A stretch of 64,000 nucleotides of DNA, taken from NCBI RefSeq assembly GCF_900101015.1, contig NZ_FNFZ01000004.1, positions 121,749 to 185,748 on the forward strand, read 5' to 3'. Shown one piece after another: positions 45,247 to 55,145 of the stretch. Both the position numbers and the translations under genes were made by a program. The stretch is from Sarcina sp. DSM 11001. Lineage in GTDB: Bacteria > Bacillota > Clostridia > Lachnospirales > Lachnospiraceae. The notes beneath the pieces were generated by a model, which saw nothing but the letters and a program-made list of their open reading frames with translations, did not search any database and had not been told where the DNA came from. Each line of letters begins with the position of its first letter. Within the stretch, counting starts at the first letter, position 1.

Positions 45247-45876
45247 TCATTCATCGAGGATCCGTGTCCTTCGTCCTTCGATCCTGACCCTGCCGGCAGC
45301 GATCAGGTCGATCGCCCTGGGCAGAATGATCCATTCCGCCTCTTCCATGACGCGCCTCTGCAGAGTCTGGGGCGTATCGTCCTCCCGGATCTCCACGGCC
45401 TTCTGCAGGATGATCGGACCTGTGTCGAGATCTTCATCCACAAAGTGGACTGTCGCACCCGTCACTTTGACACCTCTTGCAAGCGCTTTTTCATGTACAT
45501 GGAGTCCATAATAGCCCTTTCCGCAGAAAGAAGGGATCAGGGCGGGATGGATATTGATGATCCTTCCCGCATAGGCTGCGCACACCTTGCGGGGAACGGC
45601 TACCATGAATCCGGCGAGCACGATCAGGTCGGGAGCGGCTTCGTTGATCTTGTCGAGGAGGGCATCGTTAAAAGCCTCTCTGTCCGGATAATTTTTAGGA
45701 GAGACACAGCAGGCGTCAAGACCCGCGGCGGCTGCCCTCTCCAGGGCGTAAGCTCCCGGATTATTGCTGATGACCTGGACGATCCGGGCATTGCGGATCG
45801 TCCCGTCCTGCAGACGGTCGATGATAGCCTGGAGGTTTGTTCCTCCGCCCGAGACACATACAGTTATTTTCAGCAT
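45247..45876 (-). CDS. purN: Phosphoribosylglycinamide formyltransferase PurN
   Basis: A 209-residue enzyme that transfers a formyl group from 10-formyl-tetrahydrofolate to GAR (step 3). The start [19 protein letters not shown] is the GAR-binding loop. The catalytic residues lie in [11 protein letters not shown] (Asn, His) and [13 protein letters not shown] (Asp). Its ATG overlaps the end of purM by 7 bases, so translation is coupled. Confidence 0.97.
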   Translation of the reverse strand: MLKITVCVSGGGTNLQAIIDRLQDGTIRNARIVQVISNNPGAYALERAAAAGLDACCVSPKNYPDREAFNDALLDKINEAAPDLIVLAGFMVAVPRKVCAAYAGRIINIHPALIPSFCGKGYYGLHVHEKALARGVKVTGATVHFVDEDLDTGPIILQKAVEIREDDTPQTLQRRVMEEAEWIILPRAIDLIAAGRVRIEGRRTRILDE

Positions 45877-46898
45877 ACATCCACCCCTTTTTCACCGGCT
45901 GCGACAGATCCGATCACGTAAGCCTTTTCTCCTGCGTCCGCAAGAGCTTTGAGCGCGGTCTGCACATCCCCGGGATCCATCGCGAGCACCATTCCGATCC
46001 CCATATTGAAGGTATTGTACATCATGTGCTCTTCGATCTGGCCCCTCTTCTGCAGGAGCCTGAAAACAGCCGGGACCTCATAGCTGTCCTTAAGGACCTT
46101 TGCTCTGATGCCGTCAGGAAGCATCCTCGGGATATTCTCATAGAAGCCTCCGCCGGTCACATGGCTGCAGCCCTTTACCCTGACTCCTGCGTCCCGAACG
46201 CTTTTGAGTGCACGGACATAGATCTTTGTGGGACGAAGAAGGGCATCGCCCAGGGTCTCTCCCAGCTCGGGGATATACTCGGCCAGATTTTCCTTATTGA
46301 CATCAAAGACCTTGCGCACGAGGGAGAAGCCGTTGCTGTGCACTCCTGAAGAGGCAATACCCACGAGGGCATCCCCTTCCCGGATGTCTTCGCCTGTGAT
46401 CAGATCCTTTTTGTCAGCGACCCCCACTGCAAAACCCGCGAGGTCATATTCGTCTATCGGATAAAACCCCGGCATCTCCGCGGTCTCTCCCCCGATCAGG
46501 GCGGCTCCGGCCTGGTTGCAGCCGTCGCAGACTCCCTTTACGATCTGAGCGATCTTTTCGGGCTCATTTTTGCCGCAGGCTATATAGTCCAGGAAAAAGA
46601 GGGGCTCTCCGCCGGCGCAGGCCACATCGTTGACACACATGGCTACACAGTCGATACCCACCGTATCATGTCTGTCCATCAGAAAGGCAAGCTTTAGCTT
46701 GGTGCCGACTCCGTCCGTTCCGGACAGGAGGACCGGTTCTTCCATGTTTTTGATCGCGGAGAGGGAAAAAGCTCCGGAAAATCCTCCGAGTCCTCCCATC
46801 ACCTCTTTACGCATTGTCGTCGCGACATATTGCTTCATCAGTTCCACGCTGCGGTATCCGGCTTCAATATCTACACCGGCGCTTTTGTAATCCATCAT
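45870..46898 (-). CDS. purM: Phosphoribosylformylglycinamidine cyclo-ligase PurM
   Basis: A 342-residue AIR synthetase (step 5). Diagnostic segments are [50 protein letters not shown] and [25 protein letters not shown] lies 11 bases before the first of two adjacent ATGs. It lies between purE and purN. Confidence 0.97.
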   Translation of the reverse strand: MMDYKSAGVDIEAGYRSVELMKQYVATTMRKEVMGGLGGFSGAFSLSAIKNMEEPVLLSGTDGVGTKLKLAFLMDRHDTVGIDCVAMCVNDVACAGGEPLFFLDYIACGKNEPEKIAQIVKGVCDGCNQAGAALIGGETAEMPGFYPIDEYDLAGFAVGVADKKDLITGEDIREGDALVGIASSGVHSNGFSLVRKVFDVNKENLAEYIPELGETLGDALLRPTKIYVRALKSVRDAGVRVKGCSHVTGGGFYENIPRMLPDGIRAKVLKDSYEVPAVFRLLQKRGQIEEHMMYNTFNMGIGMVLAMDPGDVQTALKALADAGEKAYVIGSVAAGEKGVDVC

Positions 46899-46955
46899 AG
46901 TCCTGCGGGCTCCTTTTTGTTTTATCTGTATTCAGGTGTGTTCTGCTGCTGTCTG

Positions 46956-47456
46956 TCAATAGCTCTTAAAGCCCACTTCCTGCAGGCGGGCATCCTTCTT
47001 CTGAACCTCCTCAAGCTGACGGGCGGAAAAATCCTTTAGCCTGCCCAGAAGAGCTTCGTCCGAGACAGCCAGGATCTTTGCGGCAAGAATGCCTGCATTT
47101 TTGGCACCTCCGATCGCGACAGTCGCCACCGGAATTCCGCTGGGCATCTGCACGATCGAATAGAGAGAATCTCTGCCGCCCAGGGAAGTCGTGTGCATCG
47201 GGACTCCGATGACCGGCAGCGGGAAGAGAGCTGCGCACATTCCCGGCAGGTGGGCAGCCATACCGGCTCCCGCGATAATGACCTTTACTCCTGCCGCCTC
47301 TGCTCCTTTTGCATATTCAAAAAACAGATCCGGTTCGCGGTGGGCAGAGATGATGCGCATCTCATAAGTCACACCGAGCTCCTCGAGAACCTCTGCGGCT
47401 TTACTCATCACAGACAGATCCGAGTCGCTTCCCATCACTATGCTGACCTGTGCCAT
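46956..47456 (-). CDS. purE: N5-carboxyaminoimidazole ribonucleotide mutase PurE (class I)
   Basis: A 166-residue mutase that converts N5-CAIR to [38 protein letters not shown] (the conserved SAHR) and [14 protein letters not shown] mark class I, which normally needs PurK; purK is not in the window. AAGG lies 8 bases before the ATG. It is the first gene of the pur cluster, after a leader with two hairpins. Confidence 0.96.
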   Translation of the reverse strand: MAQVSIVMGSDSDLSVMSKAAEVLEELGVTYEMRIISAHREPDLFFEYAKGAEAAGVKVIIAGAGMAAHLPGMCAALFPLPVIGVPMHTTSLGGRDSLYSIVQMPSGIPVATVAIGGAKNAGILAAKILAVSDEALLGRLKDFSARQLEEVQKKDARLQEVGFKSY

Positions 47457-47553
47457 ATCTAATACCTTATCCTTTCCTCTATCTGTACCATAGCTGTCTT
47501 TAATAGTTCAAGTTTCCAGACAGCCTGAGCTGTAACGTTTTTATCAGTTTAAT

Positions 47554-47642
47554 AAAAAAAGTCTCAGGACGCAAGCATCAGTCCGTTTTAAGCGTGAAAC
47601 GGACTGATGACCGGTTACTGTACACGCCCCCTCGAGGGGAGC
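47554..47642 (-). promoter_or_regulatory. Hairpin pair between the M29 peptidase gene and purE
   Basis: On minus, first a hairpin at 47642-47625 (CGCTCCCC, loop TCGA, GGGG-GCG), then a perfect 12-bp stem at 47608-47577 (ATCAGTCCGTTT, 8-nt loop, AAACGGACTGAT) and, 16 nt later, seven T (47560-47554). It ends the peptidase transcript or acts as an attenuator for purE. It does not match a purine riboswitch that I know. Confidence 0.5.
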
Positions 47643-47677
47643 GGACATTTTGAACCAGTCTGTACTATAACAGATTC

Positions 47678-49879
47678 TCACTGATGGTCAAAAGGTTCGT
47701 TTAAAAATTCCGTGCCCGGCAGGACAAATCTGCCCTCCCGGATGATCGGGACCTCTAAACCGCCTTTTCGCACTGCGCAAAGAAGCCCCACTTCCTCATA
47801 GGGAATGGTGATGTCTGTGTGACACCCGAAATAGGCATTCTCCGGTTCTGTGTCTCTGAGCATGGAATATTCGTTATCTTTGGCAAAGATTTCTTTTCCG
47901 TCAGGATTAAAGACCCGGTTCTGTTCCTCATGGGAATAACAGGTATCTCCCACCGCAAAGTGAGGACCGGTCTTCTCCGCAATCAGGATGGGCAGCCGTT
48001 CGAGTATCCCCAGGCGGACGCTCTCTGCGCAGGCCATCGTATTCGTACCGATCGCGCATTCTCCCATGGGAAGAGTCTCATGATGAAACAGGATGTTCTC
48101 CTCAATATATTTCCTGCCCTCTTCCGGGTCATTGAATCCGCCGCAGCTGTAGCTGCAGATGCGGCCGTCTTTGAATTCAATCGCGAGGTCTTCAAACAGC
48201 AGGCCGTCCAGATACACTCTGGTGACATGGAGCAGACCCTCCGTCCCCTTGAGGGACGGGGTCGTAAAGACCTCCCCGACAGGAATATTGACGTCAGCAA
48301 TGCAGTTTTCAAAAATTGTCTGCCTGTCGGGATCTGACGGGGTCTGGAGGGCCACAGTCAGATCAGTGCAGTTTTTCCCGCGGCCTCTGACACGAACAGA
48401 ACAGGCTGTATCCAGCACCTCGATGATCCGGGCCTGAACATCTCTGTAGGTCACATAGTCAAGGGTATTGATCCTGATCACCGAGCGGAAGATCTCATCG
48501 TAGGACGCAGAGAGGGTCCTGTCCGGATATCCCTCCGTGATCTCCGGGACAGGAAAAGCGATGATGGTAAAGCTCCTCTCCTTTCCTATGACCGCGCGGT
48601 CATAAAGCAGGTCTGCCTCCTGGCGGAAGCGGGCGATCTTTTTCTGCTGTGTCTTTGAAAAAGCGGGAGCCTCTTCGTGCATGACAGGGGAAAAAGGTTT
48701 TTCTCCAAAGGTATCCATCAGGACAGGTCCGGCATACTCCACGGTCTCATGGATCAGATTCCTGTAAGCCTGCTGGAGGGCCTGGATGCGCCTGCCCCGC
48801 AGCACATCGTCAAAAAAGAGAGCCAGATCCTCCCGGTGGTCATAGCTGTACTGAGGATTCGGGTATGTGCATCCGATCCCGCCGCCTCCTCTGCCCAGAT
48901 GCTGGGTAAAGAGGTCTGCCTGCTGTCCGGGAATAACTGACCTGAGGCCCATCTTTTCCAGATTGACAGCCGCTTCAGCGGCAATCCTTTCAAATCCGAC
49001 CGGATAAAAAAGGCCTGCGCTCTTCCGGATGGAGAGGTCCTTTCCCGTGACCTCAAAGCCGATCCTGAATCCCTCTGTCCAGGTGTCCGCGATCCTTTTG
49101 ATCTCTGCCTCTTCCATCTGCGCCAGATAGGCGTACACACCGGTCTCGTTATCTGAAATATAAGCTCCGTAGCGGTAAAGCAGCCGCTGATCATCGTATA
49201 CTTTCCCTGCCTTGTCAGCATGCTCTTTTTCTGTTTTGTCCGTCTTTTCCGCATAATTCCGGAGGATGCTCTCGGGGAGACTCCCCCCAGCCAGACTTTT
49301 CTGAACGCGCACAAGCGTCTCTTCCTCAGCGTAGTCCTCCAGAAAACGGCCGATCTTGCTGCGGATATGGGAAGCAGGCACCAGCCCGTCCCCTTCTCCT
49401 TTGTTGCGCTCATCCTGGGCTGTGACAAAGGCAAAATAAATCTCCAGCAGCAGTTCCATCCTGATCAGGAACCGTTCAGGCTCGCCCTCATAGACCAGCG
49501 GGATCATGCATCGCAGTTCAAAAGCCAGGGCGGCCAGAACCTGTCCGGTATCTTTGCCAAAGACAGAAACAGCATGGACCGGATTGGCCCAGCTGCGGTC
49601 ATAGCGGTCCGGCAGAATATCTTCATAAAGGCCGCGGTTTTTCCTTTGCAGCTCATCGATCGGCAGGCTTTCAAAAGACCCGTCCTCGAGCATCCGGCCA
49701 TGGGACAAAAGAAGCAGGATCCACTCTGCAGCAGCCTGAAAATAGGGTACATACAGAGGATGGACTGCCGACTCCCGGGTCATGAGACGGATCCTCTCCA
49801 GAGAGAGCCTGAATCTCTCGCCGTCAAGTGTATCGGATGAAAGCAATGCGCCCTCACCCTTATCAATAAAAAAATTCAT
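47678..49879 (-). CDS. M29-family aminopeptidase with a large N-terminal domain
   Basis: A 733-residue protein. The C-terminal half (about 380-730) is a thermophilic-type M29 metallopeptidase: CSVRVRGRGKNCTDLTVALQ, FENCIADVNIPVGEVFTTPS (metal-ligand Glu), ILFHHETLPMGECAIGTNTM (His, Glu), DTCYSHEEQNR and CHTDITIPYEEVG. The first 350 residues are an additional helical domain with no motif that I recognise; plain M29 enzymes are about 400 to 415. The function is probably removal of N-terminal residues from peptides in the cytoplasm, as no signal peptide is present. GAGGA is 7 bases before the ATG. Confidence 0.85.
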   Translation of the reverse strand: MNFFIDKGEGALLSSDTLDGERFRLSLERIRLMTRESAVHPLYVPYFQAAAEWILLLLSHGRMLEDGSFESLPIDELQRKNRGLYEDILPDRYDRSWANPVHAVSVFGKDTGQVLAALAFELRCMIPLVYEGEPERFLIRMELLLEIYFAFVTAQDERNKGEGDGLVPASHIRSKIGRFLEDYAEEETLVRVQKSLAGGSLPESILRNYAEKTDKTEKEHADKAGKVYDDQRLLYRYGAYISDNETGVYAYLAQMEEAEIKRIADTWTEGFRIGFEVTGKDLSIRKSAGLFYPVGFERIAAEAAVNLEKMGLRSVIPGQQADLFTQHLGRGGGGIGCTYPNPQYSYDHREDLALFFDDVLRGRRIQALQQAYRNLIHETVEYAGPVLMDTFGEKPFSPVMHEEAPAFSKTQQKKIARFRQEADLLYDRAVIGKERSFTIIAFPVPEITEGYPDRTLSASYDEIFRSVIRINTLDYVTYRDVQARIIEVLDTACSVRVRGRGKNCTDLTVALQTPSDPDRQTIFENCIADVNIPVGEVFTTPSLKGTEGLLHVTRVYLDGLLFEDLAIEFKDGRICSYSCGGFNDPEEGRKYIEENILFHHETLPMGECAIGTNTMACAESVRLGILERLPILIAEKTGPHFAVGDTCYSHEEQNRVFNPDGKEIFAKDNEYSMLRDTEPENAYFGCHTDITIPYEEVGLLCAVRKGGLEVPIIREGRFVLPGTEFLNEPFDHQ

Positions 49880-50028
49880 GCTATTTTCCTCGGTAACAGG
49901 TCCGCATTCCAGCGGCTGACATGCCGGCGTTTTACAGCCGTGATCCGGTCAGGTACACCTAGGACAGGCTGCACCCTGAACAGCCGTTTCACTAAAGGGT
50001 TTATATCAAAGCAGGCTTTATGTCAAAC

Positions 50029-50054
50029 GCCCGGCTGCATGGAAGCAGCCGGGC
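50029..50054 (-). terminator. Hairpin after pyrE
   Basis: Perfect 10-bp stem GCCCGGCTGC, loop ATGGAA, GCAGCCGGGC, 36 bp after the pyrE stop. The minus 3' side (GTTTGACATAAAG) is only weakly T-rich. Confidence 0.6.
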
Positions 50055-50089
50055 ATCCGTTTTCAGTTCTTAAACTGAAATATGGCTTA

Positions 50090-50767
50090 TTACTTAGCGC
50101 CATACTCCTCGTAGTATGCGTCCAGGGCTTTTTTCAGCTTGTCATCGATAACGACCTTGCCGTCCAGGGGTCTGTTGTAGAGATACTCGGTGACTTCCTT
50201 CATGGTAACGATCGCATGGGTGGGGAAACCGTATTTCTGTTTGATCTCCTGCAGCGCGCTGACTGTCCCCTCCTGACCGACTTCCATACGGTCAAGGGAT
50301 ACCATCAGTCCTACAATATCGCAGTCCGCCTGTGCCTTGATGATCGGAACGGTCTCGGCAATGGAGGCTCCGGAGGTGGTGACGTCTTCAATGATCATCA
50401 CGCGGTCATCCTCCCGGATCTTTGAGCCGAGCAGGATCCCCTTGTCCCCGTGATCCTTGATCTCCTTGCGGTTTGCGCAATAGCGGATATCGCGGCCATA
50501 GAGCTTGCTGATTCCCATGACAGTGGCGACTGTCAGAGGGATTCCCTTATAAGCAGGTCCGAACAGAACGTCAAAATCCAGGCCGTAGTTGTCGTGGATC
50601 GCTCTGGCATAAAACTCGCCCAACTTGATCAGCTGAGATCCGCTCTTATATGCGCCGGCGTTCATAAAAAAGGGAGATTTGCGTCCGCTCTTCAGTGTAA
50701 ACTCACCAAATTTGAGCACATGGGAGTCGACCATAAATTCAATAAACTCTTTCTTGTATTCTTCCAT
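50090..50767 (-). CDS. pyrE: Orotate phosphoribosyltransferase PyrE
   Basis: A 225-residue enzyme joining orotate and PRPP. FGEFTLKSGRKSPFFMNAGA, PAYKGIPLTVATVMG and the PRPP motif VMIIEDVTTSGASIAET are typical. AGAGGA lies 6 bases before the ATG. It follows pyrF by 155 bp, so the last two steps of UMP synthesis are encoded together; the other pyr genes are not in the window. Confidence 0.97.
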   Translation of the reverse strand: MEEYKKEFIEFMVDSHVLKFGEFTLKSGRKSPFFMNAGAYKSGSQLIKLGEFYARAIHDNYGLDFDVLFGPAYKGIPLTVATVMGISKLYGRDIRYCANRKEIKDHGDKGILLGSKIREDDRVMIIEDVTTSGASIAETVPIIKAQADCDIVGLMVSLDRMEVGQEGTVSALQEIKQKYGFPTHAIVTMKEVTEYLYNRPLDGKVVIDDKLKKALDAYYEEYGAK

Positions 50768-50922
50768 TTGTAATCCTCTGTAATCTCATTGATGCAGAGC
50801 CCTGGGACAGGTCTTCAGGCAGATCCGCAGAGCTTTTTCCGGGTTGCAGCCGGATCATCCGGCGGGGTTGAATAAAGAATTAATGTTTAAATGTTCCTTT
50901 TCAGCTTTTTGTCAGTGTTTTG

Positions 50923-51885
50923 TCAGCGCTTTGCGATCGCCTGTCTGAGATCCTCGATCATATCGAGGGCAGCGGCGCGGGCTGCCTGGGCAAACCCCTC
51001 AGGGCCGAAATCCCTGTAGGCATCCTTTGTGTAAGCGGCGATAATGCCTCTGGAGGAATTGACGATCGCTCCTGATCCATCCTCATCAAAAAAGGCACTG
51101 AGATCTTCGGCGGAAGCCCCCTGTGCGCCGTAACCGGGCGCCAGGATAAAGGTCTCGGGCATCAGCTTCCGGAGACGTTCGCCCTGCTCGGGATATGTCG
51201 CTCCGACAACAGCTCCCACATTGCTGTAGCGGCCGTCCATGGACTTGGCTCCCCATTCGCGCACCTTCTGCCCCACCAGTTCATACATGGGAACTCCGTC
51301 CCGGGTGAGAACATCCTGGAATTCCCCGCTGCTGGGGTTGGACGTCTTGACGAGAACAAAGATCCCCTTGTCGCAGGAATTGCAGACATCCACAAAAGGC
51401 TCGACGCCGTCTGATCCGAGGTAGGGATTGACAGTGGCGAAATCCACATCAAATACAGGAATCCTGTTCTGACCGACTTCAATGCGTCCGATATGTGCTT
51501 TGGCATAGGAAGCGGACGTGGAACCGATATCTCCGCGCTTGACATCGCCGATGATGATCAGGCCTTTCTCCCTGCAGTATCTGACCGTCCTGTCATAAAC
51601 AGCCAGTCCCGGAAGGCCGAACTGTTCGTACATCGCGATCTGAGGTTTGACAGCGGGAACTATGTCATAAATGGCGTCCACGATTCCCTTATTGAACTCC
51701 CAGACCGCCTCGGCAGCAGCCACAAGATTCGGATCCCGGGCGGGATCCGAGGGATCCGATATACTGCCGGCCTCCTCGCGCGCCTTTTCCTGTAAAAACC
51801 GGGGCACAAAGGAGAGATTGGGATCAAGTCCCACGACTACAGGTGCATTTGTTTTCCCGATTGCATCAATCAGCTTTTGAATCAT
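50923..51885 (-). CDS. pyrF: Orotidine 5'-phosphate decarboxylase PyrF, type 2
   Basis: A 320-residue enzyme forming UMP from OMP. The long form with TNAPVVVGLDPNLSFVPRF and the catalytic IIGDVKRGDIGSTSASYA belongs to the type 2 family. Further support comes from LVKTSNPSSGEFQDV and FILAPGYGAQGA. The frame is open 60 bases upstream, but GGAG lies 7 bases before this ATG and the length fits. It precedes pyrE. Confidence 0.96.
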   Translation of the reverse strand: MIQKLIDAIGKTNAPVVVGLDPNLSFVPRFLQEKAREEAGSISDPSDPARDPNLVAAAEAVWEFNKGIVDAIYDIVPAVKPQIAMYEQFGLPGLAVYDRTVRYCREKGLIIIGDVKRGDIGSTSASYAKAHIGRIEVGQNRIPVFDVDFATVNPYLGSDGVEPFVDVCNSCDKGIFVLVKTSNPSSGEFQDVLTRDGVPMYELVGQKVREWGAKSMDGRYSNVGAVVGATYPEQGERLRKLMPETFILAPGYGAQGASAEDLSAFFDEDGSGAIVNSSRGIIAAYTKDAYRDFGPEGFAQAARAAALDMIEDLRQAIAKR

Positions 51886-52066
51886 AAGCAATCTCCATCC
51901 TGTAAATATAAAAACTATAAAAACGGTTGCGTCGTCACCAGTCACCCGGATAACAGCAGAGCTGCATGTGACCGGAAACGCAAAGGTTCTGCCGTCCTGA
52001 ACTCTTGCTAAACTCTTGTCTTTATAAACATACGGATAAACCCTGCCTTCGTCAAGATATTTTCGC

Positions 52067-53050
52067 TTATCTGGTCTGAAGGAACAGGATCTCCCTTTTC
52101 ATCCTGGAGTCATTGGGATACAGCTTCAGGAACTCTTCCGCCAGTTCTGCGGCACGGGCGAATCTGCGCAGGCTCTCCAGAGCGGATATGCGGTTTGACA
52201 GGATGCTTCTCTGCAGGCCTGTCTGTTCCCCGGCAAGGGGCAGGGCCTCCTCAAAACAGGCAAGCCCCTCCTCGTAACGGCCCAGCCCGCAGAGGGCAGC
52301 GCCGCGAAGGTCAAGCATCTCCGGATTTCCGGAGACCTCCGCCTCCAGACCGTCCAGAATCTTCAGTACCTCCTCGTTTTTTCCCGCCCGGCGCAGGGCG
52401 CCTGCCATAAGAAAAGAGGTCTGTATATCAGGATTTTCGATACTGCTGAGAGCCTCCACAGCTTCCTCATATCTGCCCGTAAAGCAAAGAGCCTGTCCGC
52501 GGGTCAGATTGTCGATCTCATCCCCGTGTTCTTCCAGCAGCCTGTTCAGATATCTCGCGCCGTCTTTGGTATTCCCGTATTCCCTCAGGGTCAGGGCGGC
52601 AGTATAAATACGGGCGTAATTGCGGTTGTCGATCTCGATCGCCATATCGAACAGAGAAACCGCTTCCTTCATCTGACCCTGAGCCGCAAAGACGCTGGCT
52701 CTCGATTCCATGAGGATGGGATCCCTGGGATGGATCCGGAGCAGACGGTCATAAATATTCGCCGCTTCTTCAAATTCTCCCAGATGGAAATCGCAGACAG
52801 CGGTGTATTTATACAGGTCCTCTTCCAGGCAGTCTGAGGACAGCTTCCTGGTGATCCGGTTTTCATACTGCTGGGCATGGGCAAAGGACTCTTTTGCCTT
52901 ACGGTAATTTCCCTGTTCCATCAGGCTGATCCCCTCATTTAGGAGTGCCTTCTCCCTGTTTCCCATGAGTTGAAAATAACCGAAAAGGAAAGCTGCTCCG
53001 ATTGCCGCAATAAAGACCAGTGTAAACAGCAGATTCCTTAAAAAACGCAT
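52067..53050 (-). CDS. Membrane-anchored TPR protein
   Basis: A 327-residue protein. An N-terminal membrane segment (about 5-25, LLFTLVFIAAIGAAFLFGYF) is followed by seven or more tetratricopeptide-type helix pairs (GNYRKAKESFAHAQQ, GEFEEAANIYDRLLRIHPRD, GQMKEAVSLFDMAIEIDNRN, GRYEEGLACFEEALPLAGE). The TPR part probably faces outwards and binds a protein partner that the sequence does not reveal. GGAG is 12 bases before the ATG; the frame is open 105 bases upstream, without a site. It lies between pyrF and the SGNH/MBOAT genes. Confidence 0.82.
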   Translation of the reverse strand: MRFLRNLLFTLVFIAAIGAAFLFGYFQLMGNREKALLNEGISLMEQGNYRKAKESFAHAQQYENRITRKLSSDCLEEDLYKYTAVCDFHLGEFEEAANIYDRLLRIHPRDPILMESRASVFAAQGQMKEAVSLFDMAIEIDNRNYARIYTAALTLREYGNTKDGARYLNRLLEEHGDEIDNLTRGQALCFTGRYEEAVEALSSIENPDIQTSFLMAGALRRAGKNEEVLKILDGLEAEVSGNPEMLDLRGAALCGLGRYEEGLACFEEALPLAGEQTGLQRSILSNRISALESLRRFARAAELAEEFLKLYPNDSRMKREILFLQTR

Positions 53051-53144
53051 AAAAATACTCTTCTCCTGCGGCAGGCACCCTGCCGCCAATAAATTTGCAA
53101 GGGTTTTCTCAATCCGGAATCTGATGAAAACCCGAAATATACCC

Positions 53145-53354
53145 TCAGTCCTCAAATCTTACAGTGACATAAAATCCCCTTTCAAGCTCACGGATCGCAG
53201 TCACTACCCCTTCTCTCGCCAGGAGCCTCTCCGAAAAAGGATAGTTGCCGCTCATGGCCAGAGACGGATCGATCGTATAGTAATAATTGCTTGGAAGGAC
53301 TCCCTCTGTGACCGTGACCTTCCGGCCGACCTCCAGAAGTCCCTCGCGCTCCAT
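53145..53354 (-). CDS. Small protein of unknown function
   Basis: A 69-residue protein starting MEREGLLEVGRKVTVTEG and ending RELERGFYVTVRFED. It is predicted to be beta-rich and soluble. GGAG lies 6 bases before the chosen ATG; an ATG 21 bases upstream, 5 bases after the SGNH gene's stop, could be used by translational coupling. It lies between the SGNH hydrolase and the TPR gene, and I do not recognise the family. Confidence 0.65.
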   Translation of the reverse strand: MEREGLLEVGRKVTVTEGVLPSNYYYTIDPSLAMSGNYPFSERLLAREGVVTAIRELERGFYVTVRFED

Positions 53355-53379
53355 TTTAAACTCCATTTCCCGCATGGTT

Positions 53380-54966
53380 TTATTCTTTCCCGGAAGTATC
53401 TTTTTCTGAAGTACTTTTTTCAGAAGTTTCTTTTTCAGATGAATCTTTTACGGAAGTATTTTTTTCAGAAGTTTCTTTTTCAGAGGTTTCTTTTTCAGAG
53501 GCTTCTTTTTCCGCCTTTTCTGCTTCTTCTTTCTTTGAGGATGCCTCCGTCGTATTTTTATCTTCCTTTGCTTTTTCTGCTGCCGGCAGGACGATGGCAT
53601 TCTTGCAAAGGAATTTATGCCAGAGTTCACAGGCTGATGCCTTCAGGTGGATCCCGTCTCCGGTCAGTTCCTTTTTGAGGTTGCCGTCCTCATCGCAGAG
53701 ATCGGTATTCATGTCAATATAAAAGATATTGCGTCCGTTGGCAAGAGTCGCAATGGCCTGATTGCGCTGTACGATCGCTGTATTATTGTAGACAGGATCT
53801 GAACTGCTCTTATCTTTCGAGACATGCATGATGCCCTGAATGTAAATGATCGCGTCCGGCTGCAGCTTGTTGATCCTGCGGATGACCTTGCGGTATTCTT
53901 CGTAAAAATCCTTCGTGTCCGGCACACCGAGTTCATTGACCCCGACAGACAAATAGATCTTGCCAAAATCAGTTTTGGACAGAAGGCCCTTGAAGGTGCG
54001 TTCTGTCGGCTTCTTTCCTCTGGCGGCATAGTCCATTTTTTCATTTTCGTCAAAGAGATCGTAGATCGTCGTCGATTCACGGGCAAGGAAGGAGGCTGTG
54101 TCTGCCATGCCGCCGTATTCATACAGGCCGACTGTCCTGGAGTCTCCGACAAAAAGGGCATCGACAAAATAGCTGTCCTCTACCTTCTGGAAACTGTAGT
54201 AGGTTCCGTCCGGTGCAAACAAGCCTTCCGTGTCCTTATTGTAGACAGTATCCTCTGGAGAGAGATAGGACTTCTGGGCAACTCCATAGTCTTTTGCCTT
54301 GACAACAGGTGTACTGGACCGGGCAGGCACCTTCTGGGTCTGCGTGTCGGATTTGGCTGTTTCCTTCCCCTCAGAACTCTGATCCCCGTCTTTTTTACTG
54401 CTGTCCGCGCTGTCAGGATCTGTGCCGGAAGACTCTTTTTCCCCTGTTTCTTTCTGAGTTATATCTTTTTCGTCTATATCTTTTTCGTTGATGTCTTTTT
54501 CTTTTGTTTCTTTCTCCTCTGCTTCTTTTCCCTGATCATCGTCTTCTGCCGACTCTTTTTTTACTGCCTTTTCTTCACCGGACTTTTCTTCGGACTCTTC
54601 CTCTGAAGAAAGTTCCTTAACATCCTTTTGGGAGTCGGAGTCCTTCCCGGCATCTTTTTCATTTTCATCCGGCAGGTCTTCCTCTCCGGAAGCAAGCCGG
54701 GTCTTGTCTGTGTCGACAGAGTCCTCAGGTTCCTTTGCTGAATCCCTGTTTTTTCCCGTGTTCTTTGCGTCCGACCAGGGCAGGACATGATCGTGAAGTC
54801 CCCGCATAAAGATGGAGATGCCGGGGGCAAATTTATCCTCTGAAGCATAGGATTTGTATGCCTTTCCCCGCCCCGCAATGGACAGGACTGAGAGGATGAT
54901 CCATATGAGAATGATCAGCACCAGAAGCGGCGCCCTGCGGAAGATCATGCGCAGTACTTTCAACAT
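53380..54966 (-). CDS. Membrane-anchored SGNH/GDSL hydrolase with charged linker and pentapeptide-repeat tail
   Basis: A 528-residue protein. An N-terminal membrane anchor (about 11-31, PLLVLIILIWIILSVLSI) leads to a long Glu/Lys/Ser/Asp linker (about 65-225) and an SGNH domain (about 255-460) with block I VDALFVGDSRTVGLYEYGG, block III SVGVNELG and the catalytic DGIHLKASACELW. Residues 486-525 are eight pentapeptides of the SEKET type, coded by a 15-bp array. The MBOAT acyltransferase gene lies just upstream; such pairs acetylate surface polysaccharides in other bacteria. The substrate is unknown. The start lacks a good ribosome binding site. Confidence 0.85.
   Translation of the reverse strand: MLKVLRMIFRRAPLLVLIILIWIILSVLSIAGRGKAYKSYASEDKFAPGISIFMRGLHDHVLPWSDAKNTGKNRDSAKEPEDSVDTDKTRLASGEEDLPDENEKDAGKDSDSQKDVKELSSEEESEEKSGEEKAVKKESAEDDDQGKEAEEKETKEKDINEKDIDEKDITQKETGEKESSGTDPDSADSSKKDGDQSSEGKETAKSDTQTQKVPARSSTPVVKAKDYGVAQKSYLSPEDTVYNKDTEGLFAPDGTYYSFQKVEDSYFVDALFVGDSRTVGLYEYGGMADTASFLARESTTIYDLFDENEKMDYAARGKKPTERTFKGLLSKTDFGKIYLSVGVNELGVPDTKDFYEEYRKVIRRINKLQPDAIIYIQGIMHVSKDKSSSDPVYNNTAIVQRNQAIATLANGRNIFYIDMNTDLCDEDGNLKKELTGDGIHLKASACELWHKFLCKNAIVLPAAEKAKEDKNTTEASSKKEEAEKAEKEASEKETSEKETSEKNTSVKDSSEKETSEKSTSEKDTSGKE
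53392..53511. repeat. 15-bp tandem array coding the SGNH-protein tail
   Basis: Eight units of AGAAGTTTCTTTTTC type start at 53392 and continue every 15 bp to 53511. The units at 53422 and 53467 are identical; the others differ by a few bases. Confidence 0.95.
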
Positions 54967-55066
54967 ATACTAAAACCCCACGCTGTCAGACGAAAAAGTG
55001 CAGACATTCTGCAGCTTACAGTCTGATGCTTTAGTGTGCCGTCTCACCAGTGACACAAATTTCATA

Positions 55067-55102
55067 TGACTAAAGTGATTAAAGTGACTAAAGTGATTAA
55101 AG
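55067..55102. repeat. 9-bp tandem array between the MBOAT and SGNH genes
   Basis: Four units TGAYTAAAG start at 55067, 55076, 55085 and 55094, alternating C, T, C, T, so the array is also a perfect 18-bp duplication. Confidence 0.95.
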
Positions 55103-55145
55103 CGGCGCCCTGTTTCGTACATTCCGTGCTCAGGCAGTGCTTTGA

